Assembly (NCBI GenBank): GCA_947476855.1
Contig: CANJSR010000148.1
Span: 1 to 10,497 of the forward strand
Origin: Acetobacteraceae bacterium
GTDB lineage: Bacteria > Pseudomonadota > Alphaproteobacteria > Acetobacterales > Acetobacteraceae
DNA length: 10,497 nucleotides
Direction of reading: 5' to 3'
A program made the position numbers and the translations under genes. The notes under the pieces were generated by a model. That model searched no databases. It saw only the letters and a program-made list of their open reading frames with translations, and was not told the origin of the DNA. Positions 6,337 to 10,497 of this stretch are shown piece after piece. The stretch's first letter is position 1, and each line of letters opens with the position of its first letter.

Positions 6337-6660
6337 TCAGGCAGCGACCGGGGTGGTCCGGCGCAGGCGCAGGGTGTCGTGCAGGCGGGCCAGGGTCTGG
6401 GCCGAGTCACGCCGGTCCCGCCCGCGTTCCGCCAAGCCTCGAGCCGTGGCGGTGGCATGCGCGCGCAGCAGCGCCTCGGCCGTGTCGAGATCGCCCGAGA
6501 GGCAGGCTTCCTCGAACAGATCCTCGATCCGGTCCGTCAGGCGGCGGCGGAAGGAACGGCCGACGCTGTCGATCCGCGCCTTCAGGCGCACGGGGTCAGG
6601 GTGTGACTCGGGTTCGGCGAAGCGGGTTGACTTCCCCACCAGCCAGCTTGGTCCCCTCAT
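6337..6660 (-). CDS. Small protein of unknown function, paralogue A
   Basis: This is a 107-residue charged protein of unknown function with no signal peptide or membrane segment. Residues 26-65 align without gaps to residues 44-83 of the protein at 7226-7612, with 25 of 40 identical. The shared core runs SFRRRL-x-D-x(2)-E, then F-x-EACLSGDL-x-TAE-x-LL. It should form two or three amphipathic helices with an arginine-rich first one, perhaps a protein-protein or nucleic-acid contact; that is inference. The C-terminal part (66-107) is arginine/alanine-rich and not conserved in the paralogue. The ATG at 6660 has a GGGAGA Shine-Dalgarno 9 nt upstream. The pilin-like gene ends 38 bp upstream and the lactonase-like gene starts 96 bp downstream, all on the minus strand, so one transcript is possible. 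Conservation between the two copies supports a real gene. Confidence 0.78.
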   Translation of the reverse strand: MRGPSWLVGKSTRFAEPESHPDPVRLKARIDSVGRSFRRRLTDRIEDLFEEACLSGDLDTAEALLRAHATATARGLAERGRDRRDSAQTLARLHDTLRLRRTTPVAA

Positions 6661-6698
6661 GGTGTCGGTCTCCCGTCTTTGCGGTCAGGACAGCGTCG

Positions 6699-6866
6699 TC
6701 ACGGCAGCAGGTTTCCACCGATGGCCGAGAAGCGCGCCGCGAGGCTGGTGGCGATGGTCAGGATCCCGGCGCTCATGCCCAGCAGCACCAGAAGGGTGAC
6801 CAGGCGGTGTTCCACCACCAGGGCCTTTCGGCGCGATTCCTGAGCGGCGCGGGGACTGATGGGCAC
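6699..6866 (-). CDS. Small Flp-pilin-like single-pass membrane protein
   Basis: This 55-residue frame starts at GTG 6866, with AAGGA 9 nt upstream. A basic N-terminus (SRRK, 11-14) is followed by E19 and one hydrophobic helix (L22-A44 or so), ending RFSAIGGNLLP. From E19 to L53 the sequence has the same 35-residue length as the mature core of Flp/Fap pilins, which run from the Glu of the EY motif to a C-terminal TxFxxIxxxL. It matches at Glu, several T/L positions, F46, I49 and L53. The processing glycine five residues before Glu is K14 here, and the conserved Tyr is H20, so normal prepilin cleavage is not expected. It may be a divergent pilin or an unrelated small membrane protein. The paralogous unknown genes lie on both sides. 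An upstream GTG at 6947 is open in frame but has a poor RBS. Confidence 0.55.
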   Translation of the reverse strand: MPISPRAAQESRRKALVVEHRLVTLLVLLGMSAGILTIATSLAARFSAIGGNLLP

Positions 6867-7225
6867 GCGATGGCATCCTTGCGGTTGGTCGGCGGTTCGG
6901 AGCGGCTCGCGGGTCCGAATCGTCTTTATCGACAACTCCAGTCCCACGGCCTGGGATGTAACTAACCGGAAAGTGGTTACAGATTCCTTTCAGTTCTCCG
7001 CCGGTTCCGAAAATCACCGCCCTTCGGCCGGTTGGGTTGTCCGGCGCGCGCTCTCCGATCATTGATTTTCCGTATTTTTCCTGGCACGCCATCGTGATCC
7101 GCCGTCATCCATCCGTTACGCCACGCCAGAGCGCGCCCCGCGCGGGCGGGAAATCGTTTTCGGATCTAATGCAACGATATCCATATTTTGGCACAGACTG
7201 CGCGGAAGCTGCCGAGGGACGGGCC
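6867..7225. other. Less GC-rich intergenic region between the pilin-like gene and paralogue B
   Basis: This 359-bp stretch holds no convincing gene. Its GC content falls noticeably at about 6950-7085 and 7150-7200. Two inverted repeats stand out: TGTAAC 6957-6962 with GTTACA 6976-6981 (13-nt spacer), and ATCGTT 7153-7158 with AACGAT 7173-7178 (14-nt spacer). The first lies 91-115 bp upstream of the pilin-like GTG on the minus strand and could be an operator. I could not define -35 and -10 hexamers. Frames running through here lack family similarity. Confidence 0.4.
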
Positions 7226-7612
7226 TCAGACCGGCGGGCGGGCCTGAGCGTCCGCGCGGTGATGCTCCAGCAGCACCCGCAGCGCCGCCAGTGGGATCGA
7301 GGGCCGCCGCCGGCCGCCTGCCTCCGCCGCGTCGGCCCGCGCCTGCATCCGCTCCAGAGTCGCCAGCAGGTCCTCGGCCGTCAGGAGGTCGCCGGACAGG
7401 CAGGCCTCCTGGAACACCGCCTCGACCTGGTCCGACAGGCGGCGGCGGAACGACTGGCGCAGGCTGTGCAGGCGGACACTCAGGCGGTCGTCGATCGCGG
7501 GCGGTTCGACACGGCGTGCGCCCGCCCCGGTTGGCCTCCCGCCGAAAGCCGGTGTCCAATCGGAGGCTCCAGACGTGCCAAGGTCTTTCACAGGGATGGT
7601 GTCGTGGGTCAT
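7226..7612 (-). CDS. Small protein of unknown function, paralogue B
   Basis: This is a 128-residue protein of unknown function. Residues 44-83 are the duplicated core shared with the gene at 6337-6660 (SFRRRLSDQVEAVFQEACLS then GDLLTAEDLL). The N-terminal 43 residues are glycine/proline-rich and probably disordered. After the core, 84-95 continues as a helix (ATLERMQARADA), then an arginine-rich linker leads to a second helix at about 107-120 (PLAALRVLLEHHRA). No signal peptide, membrane segment or cysteine motif is seen apart from the single conserved Cys (C71). The ATG at 7612 lacks a recognisable Shine-Dalgarno, so the start is uncertain, and the conserved part begins well inside. It is the first minus-strand gene of this cluster, divergent from the CMD-family operon at 7772. 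Confidence 0.72.
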   Translation of the reverse strand: MTHDTIPVKDLGTSGASDWTPAFGGRPTGAGARRVEPPAIDDRLSVRLHSLRQSFRRRLSDQVEAVFQEACLSGDLLTAEDLLATLERMQARADAAEAGGRRRPSIPLAALRVLLEHHRADAQARPPV

Positions 7613-7713
7613 GGGCGGAGGGTGCCATCCATATGTAACGGAATGATGTCATTGACACGGCCCGTCACGAATGCCGCGAGACCCGGCGGACATGGCTGGC
7701 AACGACCCTCGGC

Positions 7714-7742
7714 TTGCCGGGCCGGACGGCAAATCCTAGGGT
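7714..7742 (+). promoter_or_regulatory. Promoter/operator candidate for the CMD-family operon
   Basis: TTGCCG (7714-7719) and TAGGGT (7737-7742) are spaced by 17 bp and match the sigma70 hexamers at 4/6 and 3/6. They would start transcription about 20-25 bp before the ATG at 7772. Overlapping them, TTGCCG (7714-7719) and CGGCAA (7727-7732) form an inverted repeat with a 7-nt spacer, a plausible regulator site. Confidence 0.3.
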
Positions 7743-7771
7743 CCGCCCACAACCCAAGCAGGAGACCCGCC

Positions 7772-8194
7772 ATGGTCGATGTGCCGAATCGTCCGGAATA
7801 TCAAAGCGAACTGTTCAAGCAGGGCCTCGCGGTCCGGCGTGAGGTGCTGGGCGGCGACTACGTCGATGCCTCGCTCGCGCGCGCCAACGACTTCAACGCC
7901 GTCTTCCAGCAGATGACGACCGAGATCGCCTGGGGCCTGTGCTGGGCGCGCCCGGGGCTGGACCGCAAGACCCGCAGCATGATCAACCTGACCATGCTGT
8001 CCGCGCTGAACCGCGGCGCCGAACTCCGTCTGCACCTGAAGGCCGCCCTGACCAACGGCGTATCCCGTGATGAGATCAAGGAAATCCTGATGCAGGTCGG
8101 CGCCTATTGCGGCATCCCCGCGGCGCTGGAGTCCTTCAAGATCGCCACCGAGGTGCTGGCCGAATACGACGAAGCCCAGAAGAAGAAGGGCTGA
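7772..8194 (+). CDS. Carboxymuconolactone decarboxylase (CMD) family protein
   Basis: This 140-residue protein resembles 4-carboxymuconolactone decarboxylase (PcaC-type) over its whole length. The signature runs WARPGLDRKTRSMINLTMLS (58-77), ELRLHLKAALTNGVSRDEI (84-102) and LMQVGAYCGIPAALESF (106-122). The conserved Glu84, His88 and AYCGIP are present. The CxxC pair of AhpD-type peroxidase partners is absent, arguing against a redox role. PcaC decarboxylates gamma-carboxymuconolactone in the protocatechuate branch of the beta-ketoadipate pathway, but no other pca gene is here, so the substrate is open. The ATG at 7772 is chosen because AGGAGA precedes it at good spacing; the frame is open for a further 735 bases upstream, antisense to another gene. 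The stop is 5 bp before the next gene's ATG, so the two are an operon. Confidence 0.9.
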   Translation: MVDVPNRPEYQSELFKQGLAVRREVLGGDYVDASLARANDFNAVFQQMTTEIAWGLCWARPGLDRKTRSMINLTMLSALNRGAELRLHLKAALTNGVSRDEIKEILMQVGAYCGIPAALESFKIATEVLAEYDEAQKKKG

Positions 8195-8199
8195 GGACG

Positions 8200-9105
8200 A
8201 TGTCCGATAAGCCGACCGTCGGCTTCGTCGGCGTGGGCAACATGGGCTGGCCGATGGCGGCCTGTCTTGTCCGCGCCGGCTTCACCGTCAACGTCAACGA
8301 CTCCCGCCGGGAGGTCGCGAACAACTTCGTCCAGCAGGTCGGCGGCACCGCCCCCGACACGCTGCGCCAGCTTGCCGCGACATCCGACGTGATCGTCACG
8401 ATGCTGCCCACCAGCGGCATCGTCGAGCATGTGCTGGGCGCCGGCGATGACAACCTCTTGTCGGGCCTCAAGCCCGGGACGATCGTCATTGAAATGAGCT
8501 CGGGCGTCCCCTCGGTCACCCAACGCCTCGCCGAACAGGTCGCCGCACTGGGCGGCATCATGATCGACGGGCCGGTGTCGGGCGGCGTGCCGCGTGCCAA
8601 GACCGGGCAGTTGGCCATCATGGTGGGCGGCGAAAGCACCGCGATCGACACCGCGATGCCCGTGCTCTCGGCCATGGGGACGGTGCTGCGCACCGGCGCC
8701 GTGGGCTCGGGCCAGGCGATGAAGGCGCTGAACAACCTGGTGTCCACCGGCGGCTTCCTGATCGGGATCGAGGCGCTGCTGATCGGCCAGCGCTTCGGGC
8801 TCGACCCCGGGGTGATGACCGATGTGCTGAACGCGGCAACGGGGATGAACAACTCGACGCAGAAGAAGTTCCGCCAGTACGTGCTGTCGCGGAAGTTCGA
8901 TGCCGGGTTCACCATGGGCCTGCTGGCCAAGGACCTGTCGATCGCCCTGCAGGTCGCGCGCGAAACCAGCACCGCCGCCCCGCTGTCGGCTTTGGTGCGG
9001 GAGATGATCGTGTCGTCCGAGGCCGTGTTCGGCCCCGCCGCCGATCACACCGAGATGGCCAAGCTGTGCGAACGCCTGGTCGGCGAAGAACTGACGCTCG
9101 ACTGA
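8200..9105 (+). CDS. NAD(P)-dependent oxidoreductase, beta-hydroxyacid dehydrogenase family (3-hydroxyisobutyrate dehydrogenase-like)
   Basis: This is a 301-residue protein of typical family length. The Rossmann motif GFVGVGNMGWPMA is at 8-20 (G11, G13, G16). The substrate loop DGPVSGGVPRAKTGQLAIMV is at 123-142, catalytic K175 lies in GQAMKALNN (171-179), and the all-alpha domain contains LLAKDLSIAL with K244. Family members oxidise 3-hydroxyisobutyrate, tartronate semialdehyde or 6-phosphogluconate-like acids, or reduce imines; the specific substrate is unknown. The second-strand end NVNDSRRE (31-38), with two Arg after Asp, is compatible with NADP, which is inference. The ATG at 8200 has GAGG overlapping the stop of the CMD-family gene (8192-8194), suggesting coupled translation. 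Together the pair suggests breakdown of an organic acid. It is the last gene before the hairpins at 9129-9217. Confidence 0.93.
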   Translation: MSDKPTVGFVGVGNMGWPMAACLVRAGFTVNVNDSRREVANNFVQQVGGTAPDTLRQLAATSDVIVTMLPTSGIVEHVLGAGDDNLLSGLKPGTIVIEMSSGVPSVTQRLAEQVAALGGIMIDGPVSGGVPRAKTGQLAIMVGGESTAIDTAMPVLSAMGTVLRTGAVGSGQAMKALNNLVSTGGFLIGIEALLIGQRFGLDPGVMTDVLNAATGMNNSTQKKFRQYVLSRKFDAGFTMGLLAKDLSIALQVARETSTAAPLSALVREMIVSSEAVFGPAADHTEMAKLCERLVGEELTLD

Positions 9106-9128
9106 GCTCGGCCGACTGAGCACAGGCA

Positions 9129-9167
9129 GCGGCACGGACCCTGGCGGAATGCCAAGGTCCGTGCCGT
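9129..9167 (+). terminator. Strong GC-rich hairpin after the dehydrogenase gene
   Basis: GGCACGGACC (9131-9140) pairs perfectly with GGTCCGTGCC (9156-9165). TGGC/GCCA continues the stem after one mismatch, closing on the loop GGAAT, and C9130-G9166 and a G-T pair extend it outward. It starts 24 bp after the stop. There is no proper U-tract, so it may stabilise the 3' end rather than terminate alone. Confidence 0.6.
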
Positions 9168-9192
9168 CCTTCCCCGGACCGGGGTTCGGCGA

Positions 9193-9217
9193 ACAATCCC
9201 GACGGGATTGTATTTTT
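9193..9217 (+). terminator. Rho-independent terminator
   Basis: ACAATCCC (9193-9200), loop GAC, GGGATTGT (9204-9211), then A and five T (9213-9217) make a textbook intrinsic terminator with a perfect 8-bp stem. It ends the 7772-9105 operon. The stem is symmetric, but the T-run exists only on the plus-strand side. Confidence 0.82.
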
Positions 9218-9237
9218 CAAAGTCGCTCCAATATAGA
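9208..9237 (+). promoter_or_regulatory. Promoter candidate for the NDUFA12 region
   Basis: TTGTAT (9208-9213) and TATAGA (9232-9237) are 18 bp apart. The -10 matches 4 of 6 positions and the -35 matches TTG. The -35 would lie inside the terminator stem and T-run just described. Transcription would start near 9244, leaving a leader of nearly 190 nt before the first ORF. Confidence 0.28.
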
Positions 9238-9431
9238 CTGAAATCATCCCGGCGGACGCGATGAATGATCGCCCGTCGAAGACTCGGATATTGGGCAAAC
9301 ACGCACACCAATACTTCCGATCGGCTTTCCGGCCGACACCTCGCGTGCCTTTCGCAAGACCCGCGCGCCCCGGCGTGACGGCGTGATCCGGCGGCCATTC
9401 CCGACCCCGGAGGCATCAGAAAGGCACAGAC
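9238..9431. other. Leader/intergenic region before NDUFA12
   Basis: There is no convincing gene on either strand. The stretch has lower GC than the genes at its left end, with a small TCGGC/GCCGA hairpin near 9318-9335. It ends with two purine-rich ribosome-binding elements, GGAGG (9409-9413) and AGAAAGG (9418-9424), ahead of the ATG at 9432. Confidence 0.4.
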
Positions 9432-9464
9432 ATGGCCGAACGTGCCAACAGATGGGCTGCATGA
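9432..9464 (+). CDS. Short leader ORF overlapping the NDUFA12 start
   Basis: ATG at 9432 opens a 10-codon frame (MAERANRWAA) whose TGA overlaps the NDUFA12 ATG at 9461 as ATGA. AGAAAGG lies 7 nt before its ATG, and almost the same element, AGAAAGGA, precedes the next gene at 10305. The NDUFA12 ATG itself has no RBS. Ribosomes may therefore load here and re-initiate. It could be chance; no peptide family is recognised. Confidence 0.38.
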   Translation: MAERANRWAA

Positions 9465-10243
9465 CACTCGCCACAAGGCTGTATACACGGCTGTTCGGCA
9501 CACAGGTCGGCAGCGATCCCGGCGGCAACCGCTATTTCACGGAACGGCGCGACCGCGACCCGCGGCGGAGGCGGCGGCGCTGGGTGCTGTACGCCGGCGC
9601 GCCCGACCCGACCCTGGTGCCGCCTGAATGGCACGCCTGGCTGCACTACACGACCGACGCGCCGCTGACCGGCATGCCCCATCATGCCTGGCAACGCCCG
9701 GTGGAGGGCAACCGCACCGGCTCCCCCACCGCCTATCTGCCCGCCGGGCACGACCGCGCCACCGGCCAGCGCGGCCAGGCGGACGGTGACTACGAAAGCT
9801 GGATCCCGCCCACGCCACAAACCGCGCCCACGCCGAGCCCCTCAACCGCGGCCGCCGCCGTGGAGGACCAGTACACGCTGACACGCCACAGCGCCTATGC
9901 CGTGGCGGCCAATCCAAGGTTCGAGGACGCGGTCGAACTCCGCGCCATCACCATGCGGGACCGGAGTCTGGTCCGCGCCGTCGGCGGGCGGGTCTTCGAC
10001 TCACTGGCGGCCGCGCAGGCGGCGGAGCGGGCGGAAAATGCCCCGACCGGCGCCGATGGCCGGCCCTCGGCCCGCGGCCAGTTCTCCAGCCTGCGCATCG
10101 GCGGCGCGGAAATCTACATTCCAGGGAACCCGCGCCCCGGAAGCCCGCACCCTAGAAGCCCGTCCCCAGGAAACCCGTCCCCTGGGCCCCCTCCCCTTGG
10201 GAACGCCACGTCACCGGACATCCCGATACCCGGGGCAACCTGA
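9461..10243 (+). CDS. NDUFA12 (complex I B17.2-type) family protein with long proline-rich C-terminal extension
   Basis: This 260-residue frame starts MTLATRLYTRLFGTQVGSDP. Residues 1 to about 110 follow the NDUFA12/B17.2 pattern: LFGTQVGSD, GNRYF, RRRRWVLYAG (39-48), PPEWHAWLHYTTD and TAYLPAGHD, then GDYESWIPP (108-116), the usual C-terminal end. NDUFA12 is an accessory subunit at the hydrophilic arm of NADH:ubiquinone oxidoreductase, on the cytoplasmic side. Here the frame continues for about 140 residues. A protein-like segment comes first (TLTRHSAYAVAANPRFEDAV to SSLRIGGAEIYIPGN), then a proline-rich tail of five-residue repeats. Codon use stays GC3-rich throughout, so the extension looks translated. 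Starts at 9383 (GTG) and 9452 (ATG) are in frame but lie before the conserved N-terminus. The NDUFA12 part is firm; the function of the extension is unknown. Confidence 0.85.
   Translation: MTLATRLYTRLFGTQVGSDPGGNRYFTERRDRDPRRRRRRWVLYAGAPDPTLVPPEWHAWLHYTTDAPLTGMPHHAWQRPVEGNRTGSPTAYLPAGHDRATGQRGQADGDYESWIPPTPQTAPTPSPSTAAAAVEDQYTLTRHSAYAVAANPRFEDAVELRAITMRDRSLVRAVGGRVFDSLAAAQAAERAENAPTGADGRPSARGQFSSLRIGGAEIYIPGNPRPGSPHPRSPSPGNPSPGPPPLGNATSPDIPIPGAT
10124..10204 (+). repeat. Imperfect 15-bp tandem repeat encoding PGNPS-like pentapeptides
   Basis: About five units of the pattern GGAARCCCGYCCCCN follow each other in frame at the end of the NDUFA12 ORF. They encode PGNPR, PGSPH, PRSPS, PGNPS, PGPPP and a final LGN. 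Units 1 to 4 are well conserved and the fifth is degenerate. The period is a multiple of three, so copy-number change would keep the frame. Confidence 0.65.
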
Positions 10244-10304
10244 TCGCCCCGATCGGCGACGGCCCGCATCCGAGCCGCCGAACGCCCAGAAAGGAACGCG
10301 CATC

Positions 10305-10497
10305 ATGACCGCCACTCCGGTCGTCTCCCCACCTGAAGCCTCGCCCCCACGCTGGGACGGACGCCGCATCCATTTCGATATCGTCGTCTCCGGCGCGGAC
10401 GTCGCCTGCGCCATCTCCTCCTCCGCGCTGCGGGAAATGAGCGGCCAAAGCCGCTACTCCCCCGCCGACCTGATGCGCTGCTTCGAGGAATTCCGAC
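10305..10497 (+). CDS. DUF1488-like protein (3' truncated by window end)
   Basis: Sixty-four codons are visible and the frame runs off the window. A proline-rich start (MTATPVVSPPEASPPRWDG) leads into RRIHFDIVVSGADVACAISS and SALREMSGQSRYSPADLMRC, then FEEFR. A beta-strand pair, a CAIS-x(2)-AL helix and a following helix reaching FE-x-R fit small DUF1488-type proteins, whose function is unknown; I hold this family call only moderately. The RBS AGAAAGGA lies upstream of the ATG at good spacing. The gene starts 61 bp after the NDUFA12 stop on the same strand and may share its transcript. Confidence 0.72.
   Translation, partial: MTATPVVSPPEASPPRWDGRRIHFDIVVSGADVACAISSSALREMSGQSRYSPADLMRCFEEFR

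Noticed and set aside
5281..6606. A 441-codon plus-strand open frame.
   Set aside because: It is opposite the lactonase-like gene, whose zinc motifs are complete, and its composition is that of an antisense shadow.
6685..7092. A 135-codon minus-strand open frame starting in the less GC-rich spacer.
   Set aside because: It overlaps the pilin-like frame, and its C-terminal half is Pro/Gly/Arg/His-rich like other shadows. No RBS or family was seen.
7189..7203. A sigma54-like element, TGGCAC with GC at the right distance.
   Set aside because: The TT of the -12 part is missing, and on the plus strand it would point into the antisense of paralogue B, with no gene to serve.
7652..7657. A perfect TTGACA hexamer upstream of the CMD-family operon.
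   Set aside because: No acceptable -10 is found at 16-18 bp spacing (the sequence there is CGCGAG-like).
7037..7771. An in-frame upstream extension of the CMD-family gene.
   Set aside because: It runs antisense through the conserved paralogue B and has no family similarity. A strong AGGAGA site marks the ATG at 7772.
9045..9528. Minus-strand frames across the spacer before NDUFA12.
   Set aside because: They cross a strong terminator and a candidate promoter, are Arg/Ser/Cys-rich, and lack a ribosome binding site or family match.

Overview
The window is about 10.5 kb of high-GC DNA from an alphaproteobacterium, most likely Rhodospirillales/Acetobacteraceae-like. This inference rests on the strongly GC-rich third codon positions, on an NDUFA12 (complex I B17.2-type accessory subunit) gene, which among bacteria is typical of Alphaproteobacteria, and on a stand-alone Lrp/AsnC ligand-binding-domain protein of the alphaproteobacterial type. 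No tRNA, rRNA, CRISPR array, transposase or phage gene was recognised. The region reads as chromosomal, with metabolic genes mixed with small orphan genes.

Layout from left to right. (1) 1-2239, plus strand: the 3' part of a SAM-dependent methyltransferase with a PqqD-like tail, 9 bp before a DAO-type FAD oxidoreductase. (2) 2240-3256: a REP-like palindrome, then two small minus-strand genes (an HTH-like orphan at 2727-3011 and a stand-alone Lrp RAM-domain protein at 2420-2674). A less GC-rich spacer upstream carries an FNR-like and a TetR-like palindrome. (3) 3257-4018, minus: a classical SDR with an inverted-repeat operator candidate just before its RBS. (4) 4019-4475: a divergent intergenic region with a long inverted repeat (29-nt arms, 27 matching). 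(5) 4476-5417, plus: a GT2 glycosyltransferase, converging on (6) 5437-6240, minus: a metallo-beta-lactamase-fold protein of the N-acyl-homoserine-lactonase type. (7) 6337-7612, minus: two paralogous unknown small proteins flanking a 55-residue Flp-pilin-like membrane protein. (8) 7772-9105, plus: a two-gene operon of a carboxymuconolactone-decarboxylase-family protein and a beta-hydroxyacid-dehydrogenase-family oxidoreductase, followed by strong hairpins. (9) 9432-10497, plus: a short leader ORF overlapping NDUFA12, which has an unusual C-terminal extension ending in PGNPS-like pentapeptide repeats, then the 5' part of a DUF1488-like gene.

How the genes may work together: the oxidoreductase, SDR, lactonase-like hydrolase, CMD-family protein and hydroxyacid dehydrogenase suggest small-molecule (amine, lactone or aromatic-acid) catabolism, but only 7772-9105 and the methyltransferase/DAO pair look like true operons. 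The least explained part is 6337-7612: a duplicated unknown protein family around a pilin-like peptide that lacks the usual processing residues. No complete novel system can be demonstrated from sequence alone.
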